Part shown: positions 17,104 through 25,680 of the stretch, piece after piece
How positions within the stretch are numbered: the stretch's first letter is position 1
Layout: each line of letters opens with the position of its first letter
Assembly (NCBI GenBank): GCA_037147235.1
Contig: JBAWVO010000024.1
Location: 1-39,537, forward strand
Origin: JANXQG01 sp037147235
Lineage (GTDB): Bacteria; Planctomycetota; Planctomycetia; Pirellulales; Thermoguttaceae
Direction: 5' to 3'
Length of the DNA: 39,537 nt
The notes under the pieces: model-generated
Databases searched by the model: none
What the model was told of the DNA's origin: nothing
What the model saw: only the letters and a program-made list of their open reading frames with translations
Translations under genes and position numbers: made by a program

Positions 17104-18510
17104 ATGTTGTTTAATAGCTACGAATTCTGGGTCTTCTTCGGCATTGTTCTTGTGATCTACCATCGGCTGTCGCACCGTGGACAGAACTTGCTGTTGCTGA
17201 TCGCCAGCAACATCTTTTATGGCTGGTGGGACTGGCGATTCTTGATTCTGCTGATGTTCTCAACCGTTTTGGATTATGCCTCGGGGCTTTGGATCGAGAA
17301 ATCCACAACTCAGAAACGAAAGAAAGCCGCCCTCGTCCTATCGGTCATAGCCAATTTGGCTTTCCTAGGGTTCTTCAAGTACTACGGTTTCTTCGTTCAG
17401 GAAATGATGGGGGTGCTCGGTAGTCTAGGCATCAGCGCATCGCTGCCGGTCCTCAATGTCATCTTGCCCGTGGGGATCTCATTTTATACGTTCAATTCAA
17501 TGAGTTACGTGATCGACGTCTACCGTGGGGTCATCAAGGCCGAGCACAATCTGTTGACCTACAGTGTCTATGTTTGCTATTTTCCACACATGGTGGCCGG
17601 GCCGATTCAGCGCGCGACATGCCTCATGCCCCAGGTCGCAAAATCGCGGACTGTCACGGGAGACGATTTTGTCGAAGGGCTGTACCACATCGTCGTCGGC
17701 CTGTTCAAGAAGCTCGTCATTGCCGACAACATGGCCACGATCGCCAACGCGGTCTTCCTGGTTGACGCCTCAACACTCACCGGCGGAGAAATCCTGGTAG
17801 GCATCTACGCGTTCGCGTTTCAGATATACGGCGACTTTTCGGGCTACTCATCGATTGCCCAAGGGATCTCGAAGTGGTTGGGAATTGAACTGACCACGAA
17901 TTTCAGAATGCCGTATCTGGCCACTTCGCCTAGCGATTTCTGGCGACGCTGGCACATTAGCCTGTCCACCTGGCTCCGCGACTATCTCTACGTATCTCTG
18001 GGCGGCAACCGCTTCGGCAAATGGAAAACCTACCGTAATTTGATGCTGACCATGTTCCTGGGTGGACTTTGGCATGGGGCTGGTTGGACATTCATTGCCT
18101 GGGGAACCTTCCACGGCCTGATTCTGTGCTTTTACCGGCCGTTTGAGAGATCCCGATGGCTGCGCCCTTCACGGATCGGGAACCTTTTTGCCGTCTTGCT
18201 GATGTTCCATCTGGTTTGTTTCAGTTGGCTGCTGTTCCGTGCCGAAAGCATTTCTCAGGTGTGGCGACTGCTATCTCGGATGGCGACGAATTGCTCCATG
18301 ACGCCGTATGCTTGGCATTGCTTGGCCGCGACATGTTTCTTTTGCGGCCCATTTCTGTTGTTTGAGTGGTGGTTGGATCGCAAAGACGATCTTCTTCTGC
18401 TGACCCGGGTTCATTGGCTGCCTCGAGCCCTGGTTTACTCTTATTGCATGCTGATGATGCTATTCTTCTGTGCCGAGGTTCCCCATGAATTCATCTACTT
18501 CCAGTTTTAG
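17104..18510 (+). CDS. MBOAT family membrane O-acyltransferase (AlgI-like)
   Basis: A 468-residue polytopic protein with the AlgI pattern: SNIFYGWWDWRFL near 36, FFKYYGFF near 92, PVGISFYTFNSMSYVIDVYRG near 122, YFPHMVAGPIQRA near 158, SPSDFWRRWHISLSTWLRDYLY near 278, and GGLWHGAGWTFIAWG near 321, whose histidine near 324 matches the essential MBOAT histidine. These proteins pass acetyl groups across the membrane to exopolysaccharide-modifying partners. The start of the next gene lies 26 bases inside its 3' end, indicating tight coupling with an SGNH-type partner, as in alginate and other polysaccharide O-acetylation systems. Confidence 0.93.
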   Translation: MLFNSYEFWVFFGIVLVIYHRLSHRGQNLLLLIASNIFYGWWDWRFLILLMFSTVLDYASGLWIEKSTTQKRKKAALVLSVIANLAFLGFFKYYGFFVQEMMGVLGSLGISASLPVLNVILPVGISFYTFNSMSYVIDVYRGVIKAEHNLLTYSVYVCYFPHMVAGPIQRATCLMPQVAKSRTVTGDDFVEGLYHIVVGLFKKLVIADNMATIANAVFLVDASTLTGGEILVGIYAFAFQIYGDFSGYSSIAQGISKWLGIELTTNFRMPYLATSPSDFWRRWHISLSTWLRDYLYVSLGGNRFGKWKTYRNLMLTMFLGGLWHGAGWTFIAWGTFHGLILCFYRPFERSRWLRPSRIGNLFAVLLMFHLVCFSWLLFRAESISQVWRLLSRMATNCSMTPYAWHCLAATCFFCGPFLLFEWWLDRKDDLLLLTRVHWLPRALVYSYCMLMMLFFCAEVPHEFIYFQF

Positions 18511-19426
18511 AACGGAACTCAAAGTCCTGGGCCTGGTCCTGTTGGTGGTGGCCTGCGCCGAAGCGTTCTTTCCGCTGATGGGCACGCGATTCTCGCGTGA
18601 CCTGAAAGAAATCGACGTGTTGGATCAGAAGCTGCGTGCGGGCTGCGCGACGCAGGATTGTAGTGCCGTGATCTTGGGCAATTCACTGACGCTGCACGGG
18701 TTTGATCAGAAGAAGATCCTGGCTGCCGGCCCCGACGGTTTCTGTAAACCGGTGCAATTTACTTTCGTGATCTTTCAAGGCGCATTCATGACCGAGACGC
18801 TGCGCATCTACAAGCACTATATCAATCCCATGGACAAGCCGCCTCGGCTGCTCATCATACCATTCGCCCAAAATGGCCTTGCGGATCAGTCCGGAGTCGA
18901 AATCGAGAGGATGGTCTACCATTGCAACTTGTCGGAATTGCACGAGGTCATCAGAAACGAAATAGGGTTGGGGCAACTGGGAGGATTTCTGCACTGTTTT
19001 TTCAACAGGGCGTTTGCCAATCGGTTGCGCGTACGGCAATTCGTTTTCGAGCGATTGCTGCCGGACTATCACGACAGTGAAGCTCGGTTGAGTTGGGCGA
19101 ATAGGCTGCCCTTGATCAGGTCGCGAGGAAAGAGTGATCCGACCTTCGACAAGCTCGAGCAGATATTTGCTCTTTGCAGTTCCAGAAATATTCAAATCGT
19201 ACTTCTTGCCATGCCCATTCAAATCGCCTACGACTTTCGCCCCGAGATGATCGGCCTTGGCGAGAAATACAAGGTTGATCTATTGGACATGCGCAACACC
19301 GCTGGCTTGGACGGCAGCAAGTATATCGATGGAACTCACATGAACACCGAAGGAGCTCACACGTTTACTTCCGCCTTCCTGGATCGTTTCGGAAAGTATC
19401 TGGAAACCCGGAAGTTTTGCAATTAA
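18485..19426 (+). CDS. SGNH/AlgX-like protein, probable O-acetyltransferase partner of the MBOAT protein
   Basis: 313 residues from ATG 18485 (overlap 26 bases with the MBOAT gene). A single N-terminal hydrophobic helix (about 12-30) serves as a membrane anchor or signal, so the rest is expected in the periplasm. SGNH-type blocks are visible: ILGNSLTLHGFD near 62 holds the nucleophile-position serine (GNS in place of GDS), and DGTHMNTEGAHTF near 283 holds the Asp-x-x-His pair. That layout fits AlgJ/AlgX/PatB-like acetyltransferases, which accept acetyl groups from an MBOAT protein and place them on polysaccharide. The family is inferred from motifs and coupling. Confidence 0.7.
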   Translation: MNSSTSSFRTELKVLGLVLLVVACAEAFFPLMGTRFSRDLKEIDVLDQKLRAGCATQDCSAVILGNSLTLHGFDQKKILAAGPDGFCKPVQFTFVIFQGAFMTETLRIYKHYINPMDKPPRLLIIPFAQNGLADQSGVEIERMVYHCNLSELHEVIRNEIGLGQLGGFLHCFFNRAFANRLRVRQFVFERLLPDYHDSEARLSWANRLPLIRSRGKSDPTFDKLEQIFALCSSRNIQIVLLAMPIQIAYDFRPEMIGLGEKYKVDLLDMRNTAGLDGSKYIDGTHMNTEGAHTFTSAFLDRFGKYLETRKFCN

Positions 19427-19612
19427 GGTCCATTTGCTCCCGATATCTCGCCATCGAAAACATCGCGAGCGACATCTCGCGTTCCGGGGAGCAATGAAGG
19501 CGACGAGTATTCTCGATCGCCGGGATGGACCCCGAAAAGGTCACAGCGATTAGCCCCGGGTCGCGCGGTGAAACCCGGGGTACACTAGGCAACAGTTGTG
19601 AGGAACGGTAAT
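19427..19612. other. Intergenic region with two predicted hairpins
   Basis: Two inverted repeats are visible. TTGCTCC...GGAGCAA (about 19434-19496) encloses a smaller GCGAG/CTCGC pairing. CCCCGGGT...ACCCGGGG (about 19554-19581) is followed by TACAC. The second looks like a dispersed GC-rich palindrome. Either could end the transcript of the MBOAT/SGNH pair, but neither is followed by a T-run. Confidence 0.45.
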
Positions 19613-20371
19613 TTGGAAAAGCCACTTCTTAGTGAACAGGCGGACTCGCAGGAATCGGTTCCCGATGTTCGTCAGGACGAAGTGGAGCGCATCCACCTCG
19701 CTTATCAGCGTCGCAACCGAGCAAGTGGGCCTGATCGCTATAGCATATTTCAGGCTGACGCACTTTACGGCCTCCAGGAGCGGGAACGGCAGGTTATTCG
19801 AGCCTTGAAAGCATCGGGCATCGACCACCTGTCGGCACAAAAGGTACTCGATGTCGGCTGTGGATTCGGATATGGGTTGCGGCAGTTTATCCAATGGGGC
19901 GCGCAGCCCGTGAACCTCTTTGGAATCGACCTTCTTCCGGAACGTATTGCGGTTGCCAGGCAACTTTGTCCATCGCAAGTCACGCTCTTGGAGGGCAATG
20001 GCGACAAACTACCTTGGAACGACAACACATTTGATATTGTCGCCCAGTCGACCGTTTTTACTTCGATACTTGACGCCGATATGAAACGGAGACTAGCGCA
20101 GGAGATGATGCGAGTACTCAAACCGAACGGGATCGTCTTGTGGTTTGATTTTCGCCTGAACAATCCTCGCAACCCGGATGTGCGAGGTATCGGCAAACGA
20201 GAAGTCCGCCGGCTATTTCACGGTTGCTCGGTGCAATTTTGGACTATGATGTTCTTGCCGCCGTTGGCCCGGGTAGTCGCGCCATGGTCGTTATTGTTGG
20301 TGGAGTTTTTGGGCAAGCTACCACTGCTCTGCTCGCACTACGTGGCAGTCGTTCGGAAGCCACTGCCGTGA
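19613..20371 (+). CDS. Class I SAM-dependent methyltransferase
   Basis: 252 residues from TTG 19613, chosen because AGGAA lies 7 bases upstream; GTG 19598 is an alternative that adds 5 residues. Motif I VLDVGCGFGYGL lies near 79, FGIDLLPERIAVARQL near 103 gives the acidic SAM-ribose contact, and DNTFDIVAQSTVFTSIL near 136 with MRVLKPNGIVLWFDFR near 165 completes the Methyltransf_11-type core. It probably methylates a sugar or a lipid-linked intermediate in this cluster. It stands between repeats and is not translationally coupled to its neighbours. Confidence 0.85.
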   Translation: MEKPLLSEQADSQESVPDVRQDEVERIHLAYQRRNRASGPDRYSIFQADALYGLQERERQVIRALKASGIDHLSAQKVLDVGCGFGYGLRQFIQWGAQPVNLFGIDLLPERIAVARQLCPSQVTLLEGNGDKLPWNDNTFDIVAQSTVFTSILDADMKRRLAQEMMRVLKPNGIVLWFDFRLNNPRNPDVRGIGKREVRRLFHGCSVQFWTMMFLPPLARVVAPWSLLLVEFLGKLPLLCSHYVAVVRKPLP

Positions 20372-20391
20372 CCTGGGCATATGAGTTCAAG

Positions 20392-20478
20392 AGTTCGGCG
20401 AGGGTCTCCCAACGCGAGTTCGGCGAGGGTCTTCCGGTGAATGGAGACCATCGGTCAGAGACCGGTCACAACAGAGGT
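20392..20478. repeat. Dispersed hairpin repeat family A, copy 2
   Basis: The block GAGTTCGGCGAGGGTCT occurs twice in a row, followed by GGAGACCATCGGTCAGAGAC and CGGTCACAACA. Compared with copies 1 and 3 it lacks the GTGGCTCG segment and has a partly broken stem. It lies between the methyltransferase and the next GT4 gene. Confidence 0.7.
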
Positions 20479-20541
20479 CTGTTTTGTGGTCTATCCATTG
20501 CAGTTCTATAAAGATTGGAGTTGGAGTATGAGGTTCTTGCC

Positions 20542-21729
20542 ATGAAAGTGCTCTACATCACGGTATCGATGCCATACGGCGATGGAGAACCATTCTTCGT
20601 GCCGGAGATTCGCGAGACATTGCGGCAAGGCTGCGAATTGCTGATCGTCCCGCGATCTCCCGGTGGAAAAGTCACGAATCGAGATGCAGAAGGATTGGAG
20701 AATCTGAGTTTGTCGAGGCCGCTCTTCTGCTGGGAGATATTCACGGTTGCCCTGGGGATGGTCCTGCGGCATCCCCTGCGGACTTTGCGAACTTTGTGGT
20801 GGCTGTTTGTCAGCCGCAACGTGACAACTTTCATCAAAAATCTGGCTGCGTACCCCAAGGCTCTTTGGATTGCGCATACGGCCAGGCACTGGGGGGCTGA
20901 TTTCATCCATGCCCATTGGGCAAACACGCCTGCCACGATGGCCTTGGTGGCAAGCGAATTTACCCATATCCCGTGGGGTTGCACCGCTCATCGGATCGAT
21001 ATCCTTGATGACAATCTGCTGTGGCTCAAAATGAACCATGCGGCGTTTTTTCGCTTTATCGCTCGCGATGGCGAGGTTCTCGCGCGGTCCAAATGCCGGA
21101 GGCCAATCCTCGGCAACTTGGTCGTCCTTCACTTGGGTGCCGATTGCCCTTCGATCGTGCGGTTCAAGCAGACCATTTCTTTCCCTCCGTTTCTGGTTTG
21201 TGCTGGAGCCTTGAGCCAACGCAAAGGGCAACGCTTTCTCATCGAGGCCATGCGAATCCTTCGTGAACGAGGGATTGCCATCCGACTAACTCTAGTAGGG
21301 GCGGGAGAGGAACGGCAGAACATTGTTGCCTTGATCGAGCAGCACGGTTTGGAAAATTGCATAACACTGCTCGGCCAACTCGACCACGCTGAATTACTGA
21401 AACTTTGGGACAGTGGAGAGGTAGATATTGCCGTTCTCCCCAGTCTACATGAGGGTATTCCGTTAACGCTGATTGAGCCAATGGCATGTGGCATTCCGGT
21501 AGTGGGAACCACGGTTGGCGGAGTGCCCGAACTTCTGGAGCGTGGTGCCGGCATTTTGATACCGCCGCAGGACGCGGTGGCGTTAGCCGACGCCATCCAA
21601 AAGCTTATCACTGAACCAGGCTTTCGACAATCCATCGCAGAGTGTGGCAGACGTCGCGTTCTGGAAGGGTGGGCCGTGGAGAACATCGTAAGGCAGTGGA
21701 TGGAACTGGTGCAACGTGCAATCCACTAA
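20542..21729 (+). CDS. GT4 family glycosyltransferase
   Basis: 395 residues from ATG 20542; the open frame extends upstream to 20515 without a better start. A GT-B protein with KVLYITVSMPYGDGEPFFVPEI at the N-terminus, DFIHAHWANTPATMAL near 118 and a C-terminal domain with VCAGALSQRKGQRFLIEAM near 225, LTLVGAGEERQNI near 253 and the EX7E motif in HEGIPLTLIEPMACGIPVVG near 305. It resembles colanic-acid-type (WcaL-like) and other exopolysaccharide transferases working on lipid-linked intermediates. The exact linkage is unknown. Confidence 0.88.
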   Translation: MKVLYITVSMPYGDGEPFFVPEIRETLRQGCELLIVPRSPGGKVTNRDAEGLENLSLSRPLFCWEIFTVALGMVLRHPLRTLRTLWWLFVSRNVTTFIKNLAAYPKALWIAHTARHWGADFIHAHWANTPATMALVASEFTHIPWGCTAHRIDILDDNLLWLKMNHAAFFRFIARDGEVLARSKCRRPILGNLVVLHLGADCPSIVRFKQTISFPPFLVCAGALSQRKGQRFLIEAMRILRERGIAIRLTLVGAGEERQNIVALIEQHGLENCITLLGQLDHAELLKLWDSGEVDIAVLPSLHEGIPLTLIEPMACGIPVVGTTVGGVPELLERGAGILIPPQDAVALADAIQKLITEPGFRQSIAECGRRRVLEGWAVENIVRQWMELVQRAIH

Positions 21730-21740
21730 TACACCAATCT

Positions 21741-21763
21741 CTCAATCGTCCCTCCGGGACGGG
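21741..21763. repeat. RAYT-type REP half-site, family C
   Basis: The segment CTCAATCGTCCCTCCGGGAC followed by GGG matches the right half of the repeats flanking the transposase pseudogene (about 25088-25111 and 25717-25740). It contains the short palindrome GTCCCTCCGGGAC and lies in the gap after the GT4 gene. Confidence 0.75.
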
Positions 21764-21820
21764 CAAACGCGAGTTGAGCCAGGAATTTGTTCCATCACTT
21801 ATGACGAGAACCGCTAACTA

Positions 21821-23995
21821 ATGACGGATCCCCTACCGCTGGTCTCCGTGGTAATCCCCTGCCGTAACGAAGGCAAGTGGATTGGCCCCTGCCTGGAATC
21901 GATCTTGGCGAACGATTATCCTCAGGAACGGCTGGAAATTCTGGTCGCGGACGGCATGAGCAACGACGGAACGCGCGCCGTCCTTGAAGGGTATGCGTTG
22001 AACTACCCGTTCATTCGCATGCTGGATAATCCTCAGCAGATTACGCCTGCGGCCATGAATACCGGTATCAAGAATGCGCGAGGAGAGATTATTGTTCGCG
22101 TGGATGCCCATGCCGATTATCCGCGCGATTACATCTCGTCGCTGGTACGGCTACTGAAGGAGAGTGGCGCCGACAATGTGGGAGGCGTCTTTGTTACACG
22201 TCCCGGCCGGCCGACGACGATCGCCAGGGCCATCGCCGTGGGATTGTCGCACCCGTTCGGCGTGGGCGATTCCCACTATCGCGTCGGCTCGACCGAAGAT
22301 CGCTGGGTCGATACGGTACCGTTTGGATGCTATCGCAAAGACGTGTTCGACCGGATTGGGCTGTTCGATGAAGAACTGGTGCGCAATCAGGATGACGAGT
22401 TGAATTTACGGCTCATCAAACATGGAGGGCGTATCCGGCTCTCGCCGAAGATCGTCTGCTATTATTATGCCCGCAATTCCCTCCGTCAGGTCTGGCAAAT
22501 GCACTACCAATACGGCTATTTCAAGCCGCTGGTCGTGCGGAAGGTAGGCGGCGTGATGACGCTTCGGCAGTTGGTGCCGCCGCTGTTCGTGCTGATGCTC
22601 GCGGTTACGGCGTTCGTCGCCGTGCTGAGTCGCGCGGTGGCGCCCCATCCCTGGAATTTCGTGGCACCGGTCGTTTTCGCGTTCATCGCGGGCAACTATA
22701 TGTTGGCGATCGGAGCGTGTGCCGCGTGGGCCGTTGGGAAGCACGGTTTGCGGGTGGCCGCCGCTTTGTTTGGCGTGTTTCCGGCCTTGCACATAAGCTA
22801 CGGAATCGGTTACATGCGTGGCATCGTCGCGTTCCTCATCCTACGACGAAGCCAAAGCGGCGATGCCAAGGCCATCCCCATTTCTCGTTGGGAGGAACTT
22901 CCAATCTCAAAATCGCCGGGGGCTTTCATCTCGAAGAATGTCGCGCAACCGATAGTCTCCGTGATTGTCCCCTGTAGGAACGAGGAAAAATGGATTGGCC
23001 CCTGTTTGGACTCGATCTTGGCCACCGATTATCCTCGGGAACTGCTGGATATTCTGGTCGTGGACGGCATGAGCAACGACGGAACACGCGCAGTCCTTGA
23101 AAAGTATCTGGTTAAATACCCGTTTATTCGCATGTTGGATAACCCCCAGCAGACGACGCCTAGAGCCATGAACTTGGGCATCGCGGCGGCGAGGGGCAGT
23201 GTGATCGTGCGCAAGGATGCCCACGTCGAGTATCCCACCGATTACATTTCTTCGCTGGTGAATCTCTTGGAGCAAAGCGGGGCCGATAACGTGGGCGGCG
23301 TCTGCCAGACCCTGCCGGCCAACGATTCGGCCGTGGCCAAGGCGATCGCCATCGGCATGTCGCACCCGCTAGGTGTCGGAAATTCTCACTTTCGCATTGG
23401 TTCCAGCGAGGACCGCTGGGTCGATACGGTTCCTTTCGGCTGCTATCGTCGCGAGGTCTTCGATCGGATTGGCATGTTCGACGAGGAACTGGTTCGCAAT
23501 CAGGACGACGAGCTGAATCTGCGGTTGATTAAGCATGGCGGGCGGATATTGCTCTCGTCGCGGATCGTCTGCAAGTATTATACCCGCGATTCGTTGCGGA
23601 AACTGTGGCAGATGTGCTACCAGTATGGCTATTTCAAGCCGCTGGTGGTGCGGAAGGTGGGCGGAGTGATGACGCTTCGCCAGTTGGCACCGCCGCTGCT
23701 GGTACTCAGCCTCATTATAACGGCATTAGGGGGACTGCTGTGCATCGATTTTCCAGGGAATCAGGATGCGCTCATCGCCTTTACGCTGATTCCCGGCGGC
23801 TACTTGCTGGTGATCGGCGCAACGGCCGCCTGGGCTGCCCGTAAATATGGATTCGCCGTGGCCGCCACGCTGTTCGCGGTTTTTTCCATATTGCACATCA
23901 GCTATGGGTTGGGTTACTTGCGGGGAGTTGTGGAGTTTTTGGTCCTGCGCCGCAATCGCAAGGGAGATGCCAAGGCGGTTCGCATGACGCGTTGA
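21821..23995 (+). CDS. Fused tandem-duplicate GT2 glycosyltransferase with two membrane regions (ExoA-like)
   Basis: 724 residues made of two homologous units of about 350 residues. Unit 1 (about 7-350) and unit 2 (about 377-724) each have a GT2 domain (SVVIPCRNEGKWIGPCL and SVIVPCRNEEKWIGPCL), DGMSNDGTRAVLE, the DxD-position motif (VRVDAHADYP and VRKDAHVEYP), TVPFGCYR, NQDDELNLRLIKHGGRI and YGYFKPLVVRKVGGVMTL followed by three hydrophobic segments. By eye about three quarters of the first 250 residues of each unit match, and the DNA is also very similar. Single-unit proteins of this type are normal (succinoglycan ExoA-like). A 25-residue linker joins the units. Both keep the sugar-binding motifs, so it may add two residues or act as an internal dimer. 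Confidence 0.9.
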   Translation: MTDPLPLVSVVIPCRNEGKWIGPCLESILANDYPQERLEILVADGMSNDGTRAVLEGYALNYPFIRMLDNPQQITPAAMNTGIKNARGEIIVRVDAHADYPRDYISSLVRLLKESGADNVGGVFVTRPGRPTTIARAIAVGLSHPFGVGDSHYRVGSTEDRWVDTVPFGCYRKDVFDRIGLFDEELVRNQDDELNLRLIKHGGRIRLSPKIVCYYYARNSLRQVWQMHYQYGYFKPLVVRKVGGVMTLRQLVPPLFVLMLAVTAFVAVLSRAVAPHPWNFVAPVVFAFIAGNYMLAIGACAAWAVGKHGLRVAAALFGVFPALHISYGIGYMRGIVAFLILRRSQSGDAKAIPISRWEELPISKSPGAFISKNVAQPIVSVIVPCRNEEKWIGPCLDSILATDYPRELLDILVVDGMSNDGTRAVLEKYLVKYPFIRMLDNPQQTTPRAMNLGIAAARGSVIVRKDAHVEYPTDYISSLVNLLEQSGADNVGGVCQTLPANDSAVAKAIAIGMSHPLGVGNSHFRIGSSEDRWVDTVPFGCYRREVFDRIGMFDEELVRNQDDELNLRLIKHGGRILLSSRIVCKYYTRDSLRKLWQMCYQYGYFKPLVVRKVGGVMTLRQLAPPLLVLSLIITALGGLLCIDFPGNQDALIAFTLIPGGYLLVIGATAAWAARKYGFAVAATLFAVFSILHISYGLGYLRGVVEFLVLRRNRKGDAKAVRMTR

Positions 23996-24003
23996 TTCGC
24001 TCA

Positions 24004-24050
24004 GTAGAACGGAATTTATTCCGTTCAAACGGATTGAAATCCGTCTTACG
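24004..24050. repeat. Palindromic repeat family B, copy 2
   Basis: A 47-bp unit that matches 27878-27924 at all but about three positions. It contains GAACGGAATTTATTCCGTTC and then CGGATTGAAATCCG, two adjacent hairpins. It ends 16 bases before the start of the phosphoglycosyl transferase gene, so it lies in that gene's leader. Confidence 0.9.
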
Positions 24051-24066
24051 AAGGAAGAATGGTTGC

Positions 24067-24684
24067 GTGTTGAAGCGTTTTTTTGATATGACCGTAGCTG
24101 CCGTGGGGCTTTTGCTGCTCGCGCCGTTGCTGGTCGTGGTTGCCTTGCTCGTGCGTCTTACGTCGCGGGGACCGGTCTTCTTTCGCCAGGAACGGATGGG
24201 CCGCGCGTTTCGGCCGTTTGGTATCTACAAGTTCCGTTCCATGGTGCAAGATGCCCCAAAGAAAGGGAGCCTCGTGACCTTCGGTGCCGATCCGAGGATA
24301 ACGCGCGTAGGGCACTTTCTGCGGGCAGCCAAGATCGACGAATTGCCGCAGTTGATCAACGTACTCATGGGCGACATGAGCCTTGTCGGTCCGCGGCCGG
24401 AAGTTCGCAAGTACGCAGAGATGTTCCGCGAAGATTTTGCCGAGATCCTCCGCGTGCGGCCGGGGATTACCGATCCGGCCTCGATCAAGTACCGCAACGA
24501 GGCCGAGATCCTTGGCCGGTCGGAGAATCCGGAGAAAGAGTATATCGAGCAGGTTTTGCCGGAAAAAATCCGATTGGCGAAGGAATATGCCCAAAATCCC
24601 TCGCTCTGGCTCGATTTTGTGATTATCTTGAAGACGATCCACGTCGTAGGGCGCGGCCAGTCCCTGCCCCGGAGGGGCGAGTAG
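24067..24684 (+). CDS. Undecaprenyl-phosphate sugar phosphotransferase (bacterial sugar transferase, PglC/WcaJ C-domain type)
   Basis: 205 residues from GTG 24067 (TTG 24070 also possible), with AAGGAAGA about 10 bases upstream; earlier in-frame starts would run through repeat DNA. One N-terminal hydrophobic helix (about 8-32) carries KRFFDM ahead of it. IYKFRSMVQDA near 57, KIDELPQLINVLMGDMSLVG near 90 and PRPE are the polyprenyl-phosphate hexose-1-phosphate transferase signature. It lacks the extra N-terminal membrane domain of full WcaJ, so it is the minimal form. It most likely transfers the first sugar phosphate to undecaprenyl phosphate. The last codons (SLPRRGE) lie within a GC-rich palindrome. 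Confidence 0.93.
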   Translation: MLKRFFDMTVAAVGLLLLAPLLVVVALLVRLTSRGPVFFRQERMGRAFRPFGIYKFRSMVQDAPKKGSLVTFGADPRITRVGHFLRAAKIDELPQLINVLMGDMSLVGPRPEVRKYAEMFREDFAEILRVRPGITDPASIKYRNEAEILGRSENPEKEYIEQVLPEKIRLAKEYAQNPSLWLDFVIILKTIHVVGRGQSLPRRGE

Positions 24685-25185
24685 AACGCGGAATAATGAA
24701 GGTTGCGGCCATAGGTGTTGCACTGAGGTGGCCGTTCCTGCCCCGGAGGGGCACTTGAAAATAGCCCAGCGATTTATCGCTGGGTAACGAGAGCGATGGA
24801 AATCGAAAGTCCCGTAGGGACGAATGAACAAAATGCGGCATGGTGCAGTTCAGCCGTCCGCTATGCCTGCCTTATCCGCAACAAACGATTCAACGAAGAC
24901 CTGCTTGACATCTATCGAACGATACGCTTCTCTTTTCATGGGGGACGACCTTTTACACGTGGCGTTGATGGAAACTGAAACATCAACACTACCACCTTTG
25001 AGGCGTTCCCCACTTGTATTTACTATAGCCAACTACGGGACTAAAGGTTACGTTGACGCTTACCCAGCGATAAATCGCTGGGCTATTCTCAATCGTCCCT
25101 ACGGGACGGGGAAACCCATGTTGAATTGTGTAGAACGCAAAACAGAGGTTGTGTCCATAGGTGTTGCACAGAGGGACGATTGATC
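24661..25185. repeat. Repeat-rich intergenic region (family C palindromes), no gene seen
   Basis: About 500 bases without a credible gene. TGCCCCGGAGGGGC palindromes occur at about 24665-24678 and 24737-24751. An inverted version of the family C unit (AATAGCCCAGCGATTTATCG and then GTCCCGTAGGGACG) lies at about 24763-24822, and a direct copy at 25052-25124. The block GGCCATAGGTGTTGCACTGA (24708-24727) has a near copy TCCATAGGTGTTGCACAGA at 25154-25172. The middle 24830-25045 is unique sequence with no recognisable product. Confidence 0.7.
25052..25124. repeat. Family C repeat, left flank of transposase pseudogene
   Basis: A 73-bp unit containing CCCAGCGATAAATCGCTGGG (stem CCCAGCGA/TCGCTGGG) and CGTCCCTACGGGACG. 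It is identical at 71 of 73 positions to 25681-25753 on the other side of the transposase pseudogene and in the same orientation. Confidence 0.92.
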
Positions 25186-25638
25186 TTGAGCCATTCCTTT
25201 ACAAGCAGTCTGTTCCACTGTGTCTTCAGCACGAAAGGGCGTCGCCTCCTTATCACGGAGGGGCTCCAGTCGCGTCTCTGGCCCTATATTGGCGGCATTG
25301 CCAGGGACAATCGTATGAAGGCTTTGGCCATCGGTGGTGTTGAAGATCATGTCCACATCCTCTTATCGTTACCATCAACGATGGCGATTAGCAAGGCTAT
25401 CCAGATTATCAAGGGCGGATCATCTCTTTGGGTGCATGAGACCTTTCCCGAACGCCGCAACTTTGCCTGGCAGGAGGGCTACGGTGCTTTCAGCCTCGAC
25501 ATAGCATTGCTCGAACGAACGACTTGCTATATCAATTTCCAGGCGGAACACCATCGGAAATAAACATTCCAGGAGGAGTTTCTGGCGTTCTTGAAAAAGC
25601 ACAACATGGAATACGACGAACGATACATCTGGGACTGA
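25186..25638 (+). pseudogene. REP-associated tyrosine transposase (RAYT, Y1/IS200-like), interrupted by a stop codon
   Basis: Read from TTG 25186, the frame gives SHSFTSSLFHCVFSTKGRR, IGGVEDHVHILLSLPS with the HUH-type HVH metal site near 60, WVHETFPERRNFAWQEGYGAF and YINFQAEHHRK, then TAA at 25561. In the same frame the sequence resumes with TFQEEFLAFLKKHNMEYDER, and YIWD to a stop at 25636. Those residues are the usual C-terminus of this family, which normally continues directly after EHHRK. One premature stop has therefore removed the last 25 residues. It is flanked by 73-bp direct repeats of palindromic type, as expected for a RAYT and its REP elements. The remaining frame of 125 codons includes the HUH motif and the tyrosine region, so partial activity cannot be excluded. 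Confidence 0.88.
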
Positions 25639-25680
25639 ATCGACTTTTGCTCAGCCGTCCCTACGGGACGAATGCTTACG

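Noticed and set aside
24824..25183. 119-residue plus-strand frame in the repeat region
   Set aside because: Made largely of family C repeat sequence and not protein-like.
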